A stretch of 64,000 nt of DNA, from the NCBI GenBank assembly GCA_019459085.1, contig JAIBEW010000029.1, forward strand, positions 1 through 64,000, given 5' to 3'. The notes below the pieces were generated by a model. The model saw only the letters and a list, made by a program, of their open reading frames with translations, had not been told where the DNA came from and ran no database searches. How positions within the stretch are numbered: the first letter of the stretch is position 1; each line of letters starts with the position of its first letter. The stretch comes from Kaistella sp. GTDB taxonomy: Bacteria; Bacteroidota; Bacteroidia; Flavobacteriales; Weeksellaceae. The translations under genes were made by a program, and so were the position numbers. This document shows positions 42,110 to 49,573 of the stretch, piece by piece.

Positions 42110-42895
42110 ATGGATTTCACTATAAAAACAATGGCAGATTATGCTGCCGAAGGAAAATCTCCCGAAGTCCTGTTTTGGGTAGGCTGCGCCGGAAGTTTTG
42201 ACGACCGCGCAAAAAAAATTACGCGTGCTTTCTGCAAAATTCTTAATAAAATCAATGTGGAATTTGCGGTTTTAGGGCCTGAAGAAAGCTGCACCGGTGA
42301 TCCGGCAAAACGTGCAGGAAACGAATTCGTATTCCAGATGATGGCTCTAACCAATATCGAAATTTTGAACGCTTACGCAGTAAAAAAAATTGTAACGGCC
42401 TGTCCGCACTGTTTTAATACTTTGAAAAACGAATACCCGAACTTAGGCGGAAATTACGAAGTCATTCACCACACGCAGTTCCTGAAACAGCTGATGGAAG
42501 AAGGACGGCTCAAAATTGAAGGCGGCAGTTTCAAGGGAAAAAAAATTACTTTTCACGACCCGTGTTATCTCGGTAGAGGAAATGATGAATACGAGGCGCC
42601 AAGAATGCTTCTTGAAAAACTGGATGCCGAGCTTGTAGAAATGAAACGCTGCAAAACCAATGGACTTTGCTGCGGAGCGGGCGGTGCACAGATGTTCAAG
42701 GAACCCGAAAAAGGCAACAAAGACATCAATGTTGAAAGAACCGAGGAAGCTTTGTCTGAATCACCGAATATCATTGCAACGGGCTGCCCATTCTGCAACA
42801 CCATGATGACCGACGGTGTGAAGCATTTCAATAAAAATACCGAAGTTACCGTGAAAGATATCGTTGAGCTTTTGGGGGAAGCAGACGATTTATAA
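42110..42895 (+). CDS. CCG-domain (Fe-S)-binding protein, HdrB/LldE-like
   Basis: 261 residues, soluble. Two cysteine-rich (CCG) regions occur: the first includes VGCAGSFDD, ESCTGD and ACPHCFNTLK; the second HDPCYLGR, CCGAGGAQMF and GCPFCNTMMTDG. Such proteins bind non-cubane Fe-S clusters and act in heterodisulfide reductase, lactate or glycolate oxidase complexes. It is paired with the preceding membrane Fe-S protein. No flavoprotein oxidase subunit is encoded nearby, so the substrate is open. The start at 42110 is retained although MADYAAEG at 42131 is an alternative. Confidence 0.88.
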   Translation: MDFTIKTMADYAAEGKSPEVLFWVGCAGSFDDRAKKITRAFCKILNKINVEFAVLGPEESCTGDPAKRAGNEFVFQMMALTNIEILNAYAVKKIVTACPHCFNTLKNEYPNLGGNYEVIHHTQFLKQLMEEGRLKIEGGSFKGKKITFHDPCYLGRGNDEYEAPRMLLEKLDAELVEMKRCKTNGLCCGAGGAQMFKEPEKGNKDINVERTEEALSESPNIIATGCPFCNTMMTDGVKHFNKNTEVTVKDIVELLGEADDL

Positions 42896-42982
42896 AAAAG
42901 ACACCAGATATCAGACACCAGATTTTTTTAAAAATTTAATTCAGTCTTGAATCTTGAGTCTGGCATCTAAAATCTATTTAAA
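42896..42982. repeat. Repetitive intergenic element with AGACACCAGAT copies
   Basis: AGACACCAGAT occurs twice (42899-42909 and 42913-42923, 14 bp apart). A partial inverted copy, TCTGGCATCT, lies at 42959-42968, with AGTCTTGA and TTGAGTCT between. This kind of imperfect hairpin spacer of CAGA/TCTG words is typical of dispersed repeats in flavobacteria. Confidence 0.5.
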
Positions 42983-43486
42983 ATGAAAATTGAAGAATCC
43001 ACTATAGTCGAAACCAGCGATTACCGCGTCATTATTTACCCGGCGTCGCGACCTTTTACCTCCAAAGAAAGCAAGGTTATTACTGAAAAATTATACGATT
43101 TTCTCGCAACGTGGGCCGCGCATGGCAAACCACTCTCCTCTTCGTTCAAAATTGAAAAAAATCAGTTTATCGTCGTGTGTGTTGATGAGGAAAAAGAAGC
43201 CGCGTCGGGCTGTTCTATTGATGCTTTAGGCGGGGTGATGAGAGCAATCGATCAGGAATTCGAGCTGGGATTTTTCGACCGCATGAAAGCCAGTTTCGTG
43301 GAAAACGGTGAAATGAAAACCATGAAACTTCAGGATTTCAGAAAAGGTTTGAAAGAAGGCCTGATTTCTACCGATATTGAAGTATTCGACTTTTCAAAAA
43401 ACACTTACGTCGCTTTTTTAAGTGATTTTTTGCTGCCTCTGAAAAAAAGCTGGGCCGGAATTTATGTGGATAAGCTGAAAGTATAA
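42983..43486 (+). CDS. Conserved flavobacterial protein of unknown function
   Basis: 167 residues, soluble, no signal peptide. It contains YRVIIYPASRPFTSKESKVITEKLYDFLATWAAHGKPL and GCSIDALGGVMRAIDQEFELGFFDRM. Homologues are sometimes labelled 'ABC transporter ATPase', but no Walker A, Walker B or signature motif is present, so that label is not supported. It lies 87 bp after the HdrB-like gene, separated by an intergenic repeat, and is closed by a hairpin terminator. Function not recognised. Confidence 0.8.
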   Translation: MKIEESTIVETSDYRVIIYPASRPFTSKESKVITEKLYDFLATWAAHGKPLSSSFKIEKNQFIVVCVDEEKEAASGCSIDALGGVMRAIDQEFELGFFDRMKASFVENGEMKTMKLQDFRKGLKEGLISTDIEVFDFSKNTYVAFLSDFLLPLKKSWAGIYVDKLKV

Positions 43487-43489
43487 ATA

Positions 43490-43516
43490 AAGTCTGAATT
43501 TTCCAGGCTTTTTTTG
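43490..43516 (+). terminator. Rho-independent terminator
   Basis: AAGTCTG (43490-43496) pairs with CAGGCTT (43504-43510, one G-U pair), followed by a T tract. Confidence 0.75.
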
Positions 43517-43532
43517 GCTGAAATAAATTACC

Positions 43533-43540
43533 TAATTTTG
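43533..43540 (+). promoter_or_regulatory. -7 promoter element for the glycosyltransferase gene
   Basis: TAATTTTG, 12 nt before the ATG at 43553. Confidence 0.55.
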
Positions 43541-43552
43541 TTTCATAAAATC

Positions 43553-44686
43553 ATGCGCTACAAAATCCTCTTCATTTCTTCCTGGTTCCCCAATAAATTA
43601 GAGCCTACTAACGGGAATTTCGTACAGCGTCATGCGGAGGCCGTTTCCCGAATTCATGATGTGCAGATCCTTCATACAATCGGCGATTCTCAACAAAAAG
43701 AAAAATTTGTATTCGATGAAAAAATGATTAATGGTATAAAAACCCTTGTTGTTTACTACAGAAATACCCAAAATCCTTTGCTGAATTTCACGAGACGTAT
43801 GCAGGCCTATAAAAAAGGGTTTGCAAAGTTGGAGAAACCGGATCTTGTGCATGCAAACGTGCTACATAATTCCATGCTTTTTGCTGTTTATCTGAAAAAA
43901 AAAATCAAAATTCCGTTTGTTGTAACGGAACACTGGTCGGCATTCCTCGAGATCAACCGTCACAAACTTTCCCAGTCCCAGCTTTTTGTGGCAAAAAATA
44001 TTGCGAAAAACGCTTCATTAATTATACCGGTGAGCCATTTTCTGATGAAGGACCTGAAAGCAATTGGCTTGCAAAACAAAATGAGAGTTGTTGAAAATGT
44101 TGTCGACACTGATCTTTTTCAGGTGAAAGAGCATAAAAATGATCGGTTTGTGTTTCTTCATATCTCCAACTTAGTCAAACTTAAAAATCCCGAAGGAATC
44201 ATCAACACGGCCTGTCGTCTTTACGCCGAAATCCCCGATTTCGAACTGCAGATCGGCGGTGACGGTGATGTGGAAAGTATAAATAAATTAATCAGAGAAA
44301 AACTAGCAAGCCATTTTATTAAAACTTTTCCGTTGCTAACTCTGAATGAAGTTTCCGAAAAAATGCGCAGCAGTGACTGTTTTATTCTTTTCAGCGAGTA
44401 CGAGAATTTTCCGTGCGTTTTGCTTGAATCACTTTCCGCAGGAACAGCTGCAATTGCGACCAATGTGGGTGGCATTCCGGAAATCATCAATGATTCAAAC
44501 GGAATGTTAATCTCGCCGTCGGAAGAGGAATTATTTGAAGCCATGAAAAAAGTTCTGAAAAAAGAATTAAACTTCGCTTCACCTCAAAAACTGCATGATG
44601 AAGTGGTCAACCGTTTCTCGATGGAAGAAATTGCACGGAAATTTGATTTAATTTACAGGGAAATTCTCGATTCAACCGGATCCTAG
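43553..44686 (+). CDS. GT4-type glycosyltransferase
   Basis: 377 residues, GT-B fold. The N-terminal domain starts ILFISSWFPNKLEPTNGNFVQRHAEAVSR, a typical GT4 acceptor-domain opening. The C-terminal half includes EHWSAFLEINR, FLHISNLVKLKNPEG, a GGDGD motif and the nucleotide-sugar region SEYENFPCVLLESLSAGTAAIATNVGGIPEII with the family E-x7-E. It starts a group with an AsnB-like amidotransferase and a flippase, so it likely builds a surface glycan. The ATG at 43553 is chosen over upstream non-ATG starts by the signature and the -7 element. Confidence 0.9.
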   Translation: MRYKILFISSWFPNKLEPTNGNFVQRHAEAVSRIHDVQILHTIGDSQQKEKFVFDEKMINGIKTLVVYYRNTQNPLLNFTRRMQAYKKGFAKLEKPDLVHANVLHNSMLFAVYLKKKIKIPFVVTEHWSAFLEINRHKLSQSQLFVAKNIAKNASLIIPVSHFLMKDLKAIGLQNKMRVVENVVDTDLFQVKEHKNDRFVFLHISNLVKLKNPEGIINTACRLYAEIPDFELQIGGDGDVESINKLIREKLASHFIKTFPLLTLNEVSEKMRSSDCFILFSEYENFPCVLLESLSAGTAAIATNVGGIPEIINDSNGMLISPSEEELFEAMKKVLKKELNFASPQKLHDEVVNRFSMEEIARKFDLIYREILDSTGS

Positions 44687-44700
44687 ATTTGTACCTATAA

Positions 44701-44738
44701 ATTCAGTATTTTAACACTCTGAAAAACTATTCAGTATT
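44701..44738. repeat. 10-bp direct repeat upstream of the AsnB-like gene
   Basis: ATTCAGTATT occurs at 44701-44710 and 44729-44738, 28 bp apart, in the 64-bp gap before the AsnB-like gene. It may be an operator or chance. Confidence 0.35.
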
Positions 44739-44750
44739 ATTGATAAAAAG

Positions 44751-46397
44751 ATGCAGAAAGGATTTTCCATCACCATTTCAGAACAAGAAACCGATATCCA
44801 ATCTTTTATTTCAGAAGATTATGACAATTGCTATCTGCAGACAGATCAATTTGAGTTTCTGTTGGAAGGGGTACTCCTCAATAAAAAGAAATTACTGAAT
44901 GATCACGCAGTAAAGGATTTTGAAACCCTGATTCGCGAACTTTATCTTAACAAAAAAGAAAATCTGATCAAGGAATTTGAAGGTGAATACCGCGGTTTTA
45001 TTTTCGATAAAAGTCTGAAAAAAATCTATGCCTTCACCAATATCACCTCTACGCAACGCGTTTTTTACGGAATATTTCAAGATAAAATCTTCATCGATTC
45101 CAGTCTGGTTCGCCTGAATAAAACGCTTCAGTATTCAGGAATCAGAACACAGCCCAATATTGAGTCAATCTATCAGTTCCTGTGTTTCAGTAATTTACCG
45201 GAAAACAAAACCCCAATTGAAAATATTTTCAAGGTTCTGGACGGGCATTATATAGAAATCGAGTGTTCCATTTTAAAAATAGTGGAAAAACCTTATTTCA
45301 ATATTGCTGAAACGCCGGTTTTTTCAAACGGAAAAAGCGCAGCGATTGATGCGATACACCAAATCTTCACGGATTCAGTACAGATGGAATACGAAAAAGA
45401 CACTGAACTCAATACCAATCATCTGGCGCTTTTAAGTGGTGGTTTAGACAGCCGCATCGCCATGCTTTACGCTTTAAAAAACGGTCAGATACCGCAAAAT
45501 GTTCTGTGCTTTTCGCAAACCGATTACCTCGACCACACCATTTCCCGAAAGATCGCGCAGGATTATGATCTTCATTATGAATTTATTCCTCTGGATGGCG
45601 GTATATATTTAAAAAAAATTGATGAACTGACCGAAATTTCTGAAGGCATGGTTTTTTTTACAGGTGGAATTCATGTGAAGCACGCGGTGGAAAATATTCA
45701 GTATGAAAATTTTGCACTTTTCCACAGCGGACAGATTGGCGACGGGGTTTTAGGAGGTTTTCTCACCGGTCCCGAGAGAAAAAAGCCCGGTTACTTTAAG
45801 ATTGTTCAAAACCATAAATTTTTGCCAAAAGTTCAAGACTCTCTCAAGGAAATTCTGAAAAAACATGAAACCGAAGAACTTTTTCTTCTCCGGAATATCG
45901 CGTACAACCGTACCGTCCTGGGCGCACATGTTTTTCAGGAGAAGCGTTATCAAACTTCGCCGTTCATGACTAAAGAGTTTCTGAAACTGGCCATTTCACT
46001 TCCCGAAGCATGGAAGTATAACCATCACTTTTATTTGGAATGGATCGCGAAGTATTGTCCTGAAGCTACAAAATACCGCTGGGAACGCACGCTGATGAAG
46101 CCGGATGCGAAATGGAAAACAGCATTTGGCGATCAGGTGGTAAAAAGAGGTTTTAAAATCGCACACGATAAAATCCTTAAGACGCCTCAAAAATCCAGCA
46201 TGTATCCTTATCAGTACTATTTTGACAGTGATGCTGATATTCAGAATTATTATCGGAAATATTTTGATGAGAATTTATACCGCGTGGAGTCCTATCCTGA
46301 ACTTTCAGCAGATCTTCTGAAACTTTTCGATTCCGCTGATTTTTATTCAAAATCCCAGGCCGTAAATATTTTATCGGTATTTAAACTCTATTTTTAA
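44751..46397 (+). CDS. Asparagine synthase-like protein lacking the glutaminase cysteine
   Basis: 548 residues in the two-domain layout of AsnB: an N-terminal Ntn-glutaminase-like region (to about 195) and a C-terminal synthetase domain with the PP-loop LLSGGLDSR at 228-235. The N-terminus is MQKGFSI, without the Cys2 nucleophile, so glutamine hydrolysis is not expected; it may use ammonia or only adenylate a carboxylate. Such degenerate AsnB proteins occur in polysaccharide clusters and in peptide-cyclising systems. Here it lies between a GT4 glycosyltransferase and a flippase, favouring amidation of a surface-glycan sugar acid (inference). Confidence 0.85.
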   Translation: MQKGFSITISEQETDIQSFISEDYDNCYLQTDQFEFLLEGVLLNKKKLLNDHAVKDFETLIRELYLNKKENLIKEFEGEYRGFIFDKSLKKIYAFTNITSTQRVFYGIFQDKIFIDSSLVRLNKTLQYSGIRTQPNIESIYQFLCFSNLPENKTPIENIFKVLDGHYIEIECSILKIVEKPYFNIAETPVFSNGKSAAIDAIHQIFTDSVQMEYEKDTELNTNHLALLSGGLDSRIAMLYALKNGQIPQNVLCFSQTDYLDHTISRKIAQDYDLHYEFIPLDGGIYLKKIDELTEISEGMVFFTGGIHVKHAVENIQYENFALFHSGQIGDGVLGGFLTGPERKKPGYFKIVQNHKFLPKVQDSLKEILKKHETEELFLLRNIAYNRTVLGAHVFQEKRYQTSPFMTKEFLKLAISLPEAWKYNHHFYLEWIAKYCPEATKYRWERTLMKPDAKWKTAFGDQVVKRGFKIAHDKILKTPQKSSMYPYQYYFDSDADIQNYYRKYFDENLYRVESYPELSADLLKLFDSADFYSKSQAVNILSVFKLYF

Positions 46398-46398
46398 A

Positions 46399-47646
46399 GT
46401 GAAAAACCTGCAGGAATTTTTGCGAAGCTTTTTACAGAATAAGGGACAGCATGTTTTCCTTTCGCTTCTGGTTGCAAAACTCTGCGCATTTCTGGGTTCA
46501 TTATTCGTCATCCGTCTTTTGCCGGAAAATGAATTTGGCGTATTGAGCATCGTCGCATCTGTCTTTGCCATTTTTGCGCCGTTCAGCGGTTTCGGAAGCC
46601 AGCAAAGTTTGCTGCGGTTCGGTTCGCTTGCTGAGGGTTCTTCAGGCAAAAAAGCGCTCTCCAAATACCTGCTGGTTACGGGATTCAGGTATCAGATCTT
46701 ACTGAGCATCGTTTTTATGGTGGTCAGTTTTTTCTTCGTGGAAAAATATGAGGACATTGTGCTGATGTTTCTTTTTTTTGGAGTGCGGCTCGTTGGCTTC
46801 TTCTTTCTCAACCACATTCAGTCGGAACTCAGAATTAACAGCAATAACAGAGGTTTTGCCCGCGTCAGCAATTTCGTGAATATTTCCGGGCTTGTCCTGC
46901 TTCTTGCGCTTTCTTATTCTTTTGGACTCAAAGGATATCTTGTCGCAATGGCGGTTACACCTTTTCTCTGCTTTTTTTGGTACAGAAGGGATTTGCTTCA
47001 TCATTCAAACGAAATTTTTAGTTTTAAGAAAAAGGAAATCTGGAATTACGGGCTTCACGCTTCTGCAACCGCACTGCTTTCCGACATGCTTTTTTCTGCT
47101 GATGTTCTTTTTCTGAGTTTTCTCACGAATGAAAATGCGGTAGCCAATTATAAAGTTGCCATCCTGATTCCTGCGAACATTACTTTTCTTGCCTTGACGT
47201 TTATGCAGAGTGATTTTCCAACTTTAGCCCGGAACTATCAGGATAAAAACTTCCTGAAGCAGTACATTTCCAATTATTACAGAATTTTCATTCCGCTCAC
47301 TATCATCATTTTCGCAGTTGGCTTTTTCTGTACGGAAGAGATTCTGCATCTTTTTTTCAGTGCAAAATATACTGATAATTCACTCATTTTCGCCTTGTTA
47401 TTGGCCGGCTTCTGTCTCAATATGCTTTTGCGGAATCTGTATGGAAATCTGCTTTCCGCTGTGGGAAAAATGAAAATTAACACTGCAGTTTCGGCTTTTT
47501 CGCTGTTAAGCTTACTGGTCATTTCCTGGTTTTTGGTTCCCGAAGCAGGAATCAAGGGAATGGCATTAAGTCTTACATTGAGCATGTTGATTTCCGGCTT
47601 GCTGTTGCTTTTCGCATTCCGGCATTATCTGAAATCTTTAAAATAA
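46399..47646 (+). CDS. Oligosaccharide flippase (Wzx/MATE-like, MOP superfamily)
   Basis: 415 residues, GTG start 1 nt after the AsnB-like stop. About twelve membrane helices. The N-terminal FLGSLFVIRLLPENEFGVLSIVASVFAIFAPFSGFG is the usual opening of polysaccharide-biosynthesis flippases, and the AGFCLNMLLRNLYGNLLSAVGK loop is family-like. It would translocate an undecaprenyl-linked or similar glycan across the inner membrane. Coupled translation with the AsnB-like gene supports a shared pathway. Confidence 0.85.
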   Translation: MKNLQEFLRSFLQNKGQHVFLSLLVAKLCAFLGSLFVIRLLPENEFGVLSIVASVFAIFAPFSGFGSQQSLLRFGSLAEGSSGKKALSKYLLVTGFRYQILLSIVFMVVSFFFVEKYEDIVLMFLFFGVRLVGFFFLNHIQSELRINSNNRGFARVSNFVNISGLVLLLALSYSFGLKGYLVAMAVTPFLCFFWYRRDLLHHSNEIFSFKKKEIWNYGLHASATALLSDMLFSADVLFLSFLTNENAVANYKVAILIPANITFLALTFMQSDFPTLARNYQDKNFLKQYISNYYRIFIPLTIIIFAVGFFCTEEILHLFFSAKYTDNSLIFALLLAGFCLNMLLRNLYGNLLSAVGKMKINTAVSAFSLLSLLVISWFLVPEAGIKGMALSLTLSMLISGLLLLFAFRHYLKSLK

Positions 47647-47648
47647 AT

Positions 47649-47656
47649 TATCTTTG
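47649..47656 (+). promoter_or_regulatory. -7 promoter element for the lipoprotein gene
   Basis: TATCTTTG overlapping the region just after the flippase stop, 5 nt before the ATG at 47662, predicting a leaderless mRNA. Confidence 0.62.
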
Positions 47657-47661
47657 TTTTT

Positions 47662-48159
47662 ATGAAAAATGCTTTTTTTGGTTTCTGCACCGTTCTTTTT
47701 GTGCTGCTTTCCTGCAGAGGAAATGATGATGAAATTCAACGGATCGATCAGACGCTTCAACTGTACATTGATTCTGCAGGAACCGACATGCTTGATGCCT
47801 CTCTTCCGGGAGCTTACATCAATGTAGCGATGAACGATATCAACGGGCTTACCGACAACGCACCGGCTCCCTTTAGTATTAAAAAAGATGCCGACCTGCA
47901 CAGTTATCTGGAATATATTGCCGGAGCGAGAAGAATAAGAATCGATTCTACCGCCGATTTCAAAACTTACGAATCAAAAATCGCCCTGAATCTTACCAAA
48001 AAAATCAATGATTCCACGCAGGTCGTAACGAATGACACGCTTACTCTTCAATATCACTTTTCTTCCACTCTTTTTCAGATATCAAAAGTCTGGTATAACG
48101 GAGTTCTGTCTTTTACGAAAGTAGAAGGAGCACCCAATGTTATTAAAATCCAGAAATAA
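47662..48159 (+). CDS. Putative lipoprotein of unknown function
   Basis: 165 residues with signal peptide and lipobox LLSC (cysteine near residue 18). The mature part contains EIQRIDQTLQLYIDSAGTDMLD, then strand-rich segments (YESKIALNLTKKIN, LTLQYHFSSTLFQISKVWYNGVLSFT). I do not recognise a family. It has its own promoter, so it need not belong to the flippase group. The next gene is serS. Confidence 0.72.
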   Translation: MKNAFFGFCTVLFVLLSCRGNDDEIQRIDQTLQLYIDSAGTDMLDASLPGAYINVAMNDINGLTDNAPAPFSIKKDADLHSYLEYIAGARRIRIDSTADFKTYESKIALNLTKKINDSTQVVTNDTLTLQYHFSSTLFQISKVWYNGVLSFTKVEGAPNVIKIQK

Positions 48160-48186
48160 ATTTCCGTTCGGGAAAGTTTAAAATTG

Positions 48187-48194
48187 TAAATTTG
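48187..48194 (+). promoter_or_regulatory. -7 promoter element for serS
   Basis: TAAATTTG, 61 nt before the ATG, so serS has a real leader. The leader contains a CCGA/TCGG-armed imperfect stem (near 48209-48225) and TTATCAA twice in tandem (48232-48245). Confidence 0.5.
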
Positions 48195-48231
48195 CCTCAC
48201 TTTACTGGCCGACAGAGCGTTCGGACTTCAT

Positions 48232-48245
48232 TTATCAATTATCAA
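48232..48245. repeat. Tandem heptamer in the serS leader
   Basis: TTATCAA repeated twice without gap, followed by TTATT. Composition resembles the other simple-sequence spacers in the window. Confidence 0.4.
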
Positions 48246-48255
48246 TTATTTTACG

Positions 48256-49524
48256 ATGTTACAGGTTAATTTTTTGCGCGAAAACAAAGAGCGCGTTCTG
48301 CAAGGTTTAAACAAAAGGAATTTCAGACAGCTGGATTTGGTGGAGAGCGCCATTGAAACCGATGATGAAAGAAAAAAATACCAGTTCGCACTCGACCAGA
48401 ACCTGGCGGAGATGAATAAAATTTCGAAAGAAATCGGGATTCTGATGAAAGAAGGTAAAAAAGAGGAAGCCGAAGCCGCAAAATCAAAAACAGCAGAATT
48501 TAAGGAAAACTCCCAGGAACTTCAGCAAAAATTAAAAGATGCGGAAGCAAAACTGCTTGAAATCCTTTACCTCATTCCGAACATCCCTTATGAAAAGGTG
48601 GTTGCAGGAACTTCAGCAGAAGATAATGAAATCATTTTTCAATCCCACGACATACAAGGTTTAGGCGAAGGTGCCATTCCACACTGGGAACTCGCAAAAA
48701 AATACAGTTTGATTGACTTTGAACTCGGTGTAAAAATTGCCGGAGCAGGTTTTCCAGTTTATTTCGGAAAAGGAGCTCGACTACAGAGATCTTTAGTGCA
48801 GTATTTTTTAGATCAGAATACGGATGCCGGTTATCTGGAAGTCAACCCACCGCATGTGGTGAACGAGGCTTCAGGTTACGGAACCGGACAACTTCCGGAC
48901 AAAGAGGGGCAGATGTATTTCGCAAATGAAGACAATCTGTATCTGATACCCACTGCGGAAGTTCCGGTAACAAATTTGTACCGCGATGTTTTGCTCGATG
49001 AAAAAGACCTCCCTATAAGAAATACTGCATTTTCCCAATGTTACCGACGGGAAGCAGGTAGCTACGGCGCTCATGTGCGTGGTCTAAACAGGCTCCACCA
49101 ATTCGAAAAAGTGGAAATTGTAAGGCTGGAAAAGCCTGAAAACTCCTATGCAGCCCTCGAAGAGATGGTTGAGCACGTTAAATCACTTTTAACAGACCTT
49201 GAACTGCCTTTCCGGGTTTTAAGGCTTTGTGGCGGAGATATGGGCTTCACTTCATCCATGACTTACGATTTTGAGGTTTGGAGTGCTGCTCAGGAAAAAT
49301 GGCTGGAAGTTTCTTCTGTATCAAATTTCGAAACTTTTCAGGCAAACCGGTTGAAATGCAGATATAAAAGCGACGGAAAAACACAGCTCGTTCATACCCT
49401 GAACGGCTCTGCTTTGGCTTTACCCCGAATTATGGCCGCACTTCTGGAAAATAACCAAACAGAAGACGGCATTAAAATTCCGGCAAAAATCGCTGCTTAT
49501 ACAAAATTTGACCTTATAAATTGA
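48256..49524 (+). CDS. serS: Seryl-tRNA synthetase
   Basis: Charges tRNA-Ser (and tRNA-Sec where present). The 422 residues match the class II bacterial enzyme. The N-terminal coiled-coil tRNA-binding arm spans about 25-105 (rich in K, E, A). Class II motif 2 is FSQCYRREAGSYG and motif 3 is HTLNGSALALPRIMAALLENNQ. The serine-binding TAEVPVTN and SSVSNFETFQANR segments are intact. It ends at a terminator. Confidence 0.97.
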   Translation: MLQVNFLRENKERVLQGLNKRNFRQLDLVESAIETDDERKKYQFALDQNLAEMNKISKEIGILMKEGKKEEAEAAKSKTAEFKENSQELQQKLKDAEAKLLEILYLIPNIPYEKVVAGTSAEDNEIIFQSHDIQGLGEGAIPHWELAKKYSLIDFELGVKIAGAGFPVYFGKGARLQRSLVQYFLDQNTDAGYLEVNPPHVVNEASGYGTGQLPDKEGQMYFANEDNLYLIPTAEVPVTNLYRDVLLDEKDLPIRNTAFSQCYRREAGSYGAHVRGLNRLHQFEKVEIVRLEKPENSYAALEEMVEHVKSLLTDLELPFRVLRLCGGDMGFTSSMTYDFEVWSAAQEKWLEVSSVSNFETFQANRLKCRYKSDGKTQLVHTLNGSALALPRIMAALLENNQTEDGIKIPAKIAAYTKFDLIN

Positions 49525-49541
49525 ATTCGGTCAAACGCATA

Positions 49542-49570
49542 AAAAAACCACTGACTTTCAGCGGTTTTTT
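49542..49570. terminator. Bidirectional terminator between serS and the convergent secreted-protein gene
   Basis: AAAAAACC-A-CTGA (49542-49554) pairs with TCAG-C-GGTTTTTT (49558-49570), one A-C mismatch, T tracts on both strands. Confidence 0.82.
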
Positions 49571-49573
49571 GTT

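Noticed and set aside
42983-43486. Label 'ABC transporter ATPase' for the 167-residue protein
   Set aside because: No Walker A, Walker B or LSGGQ motif is present.
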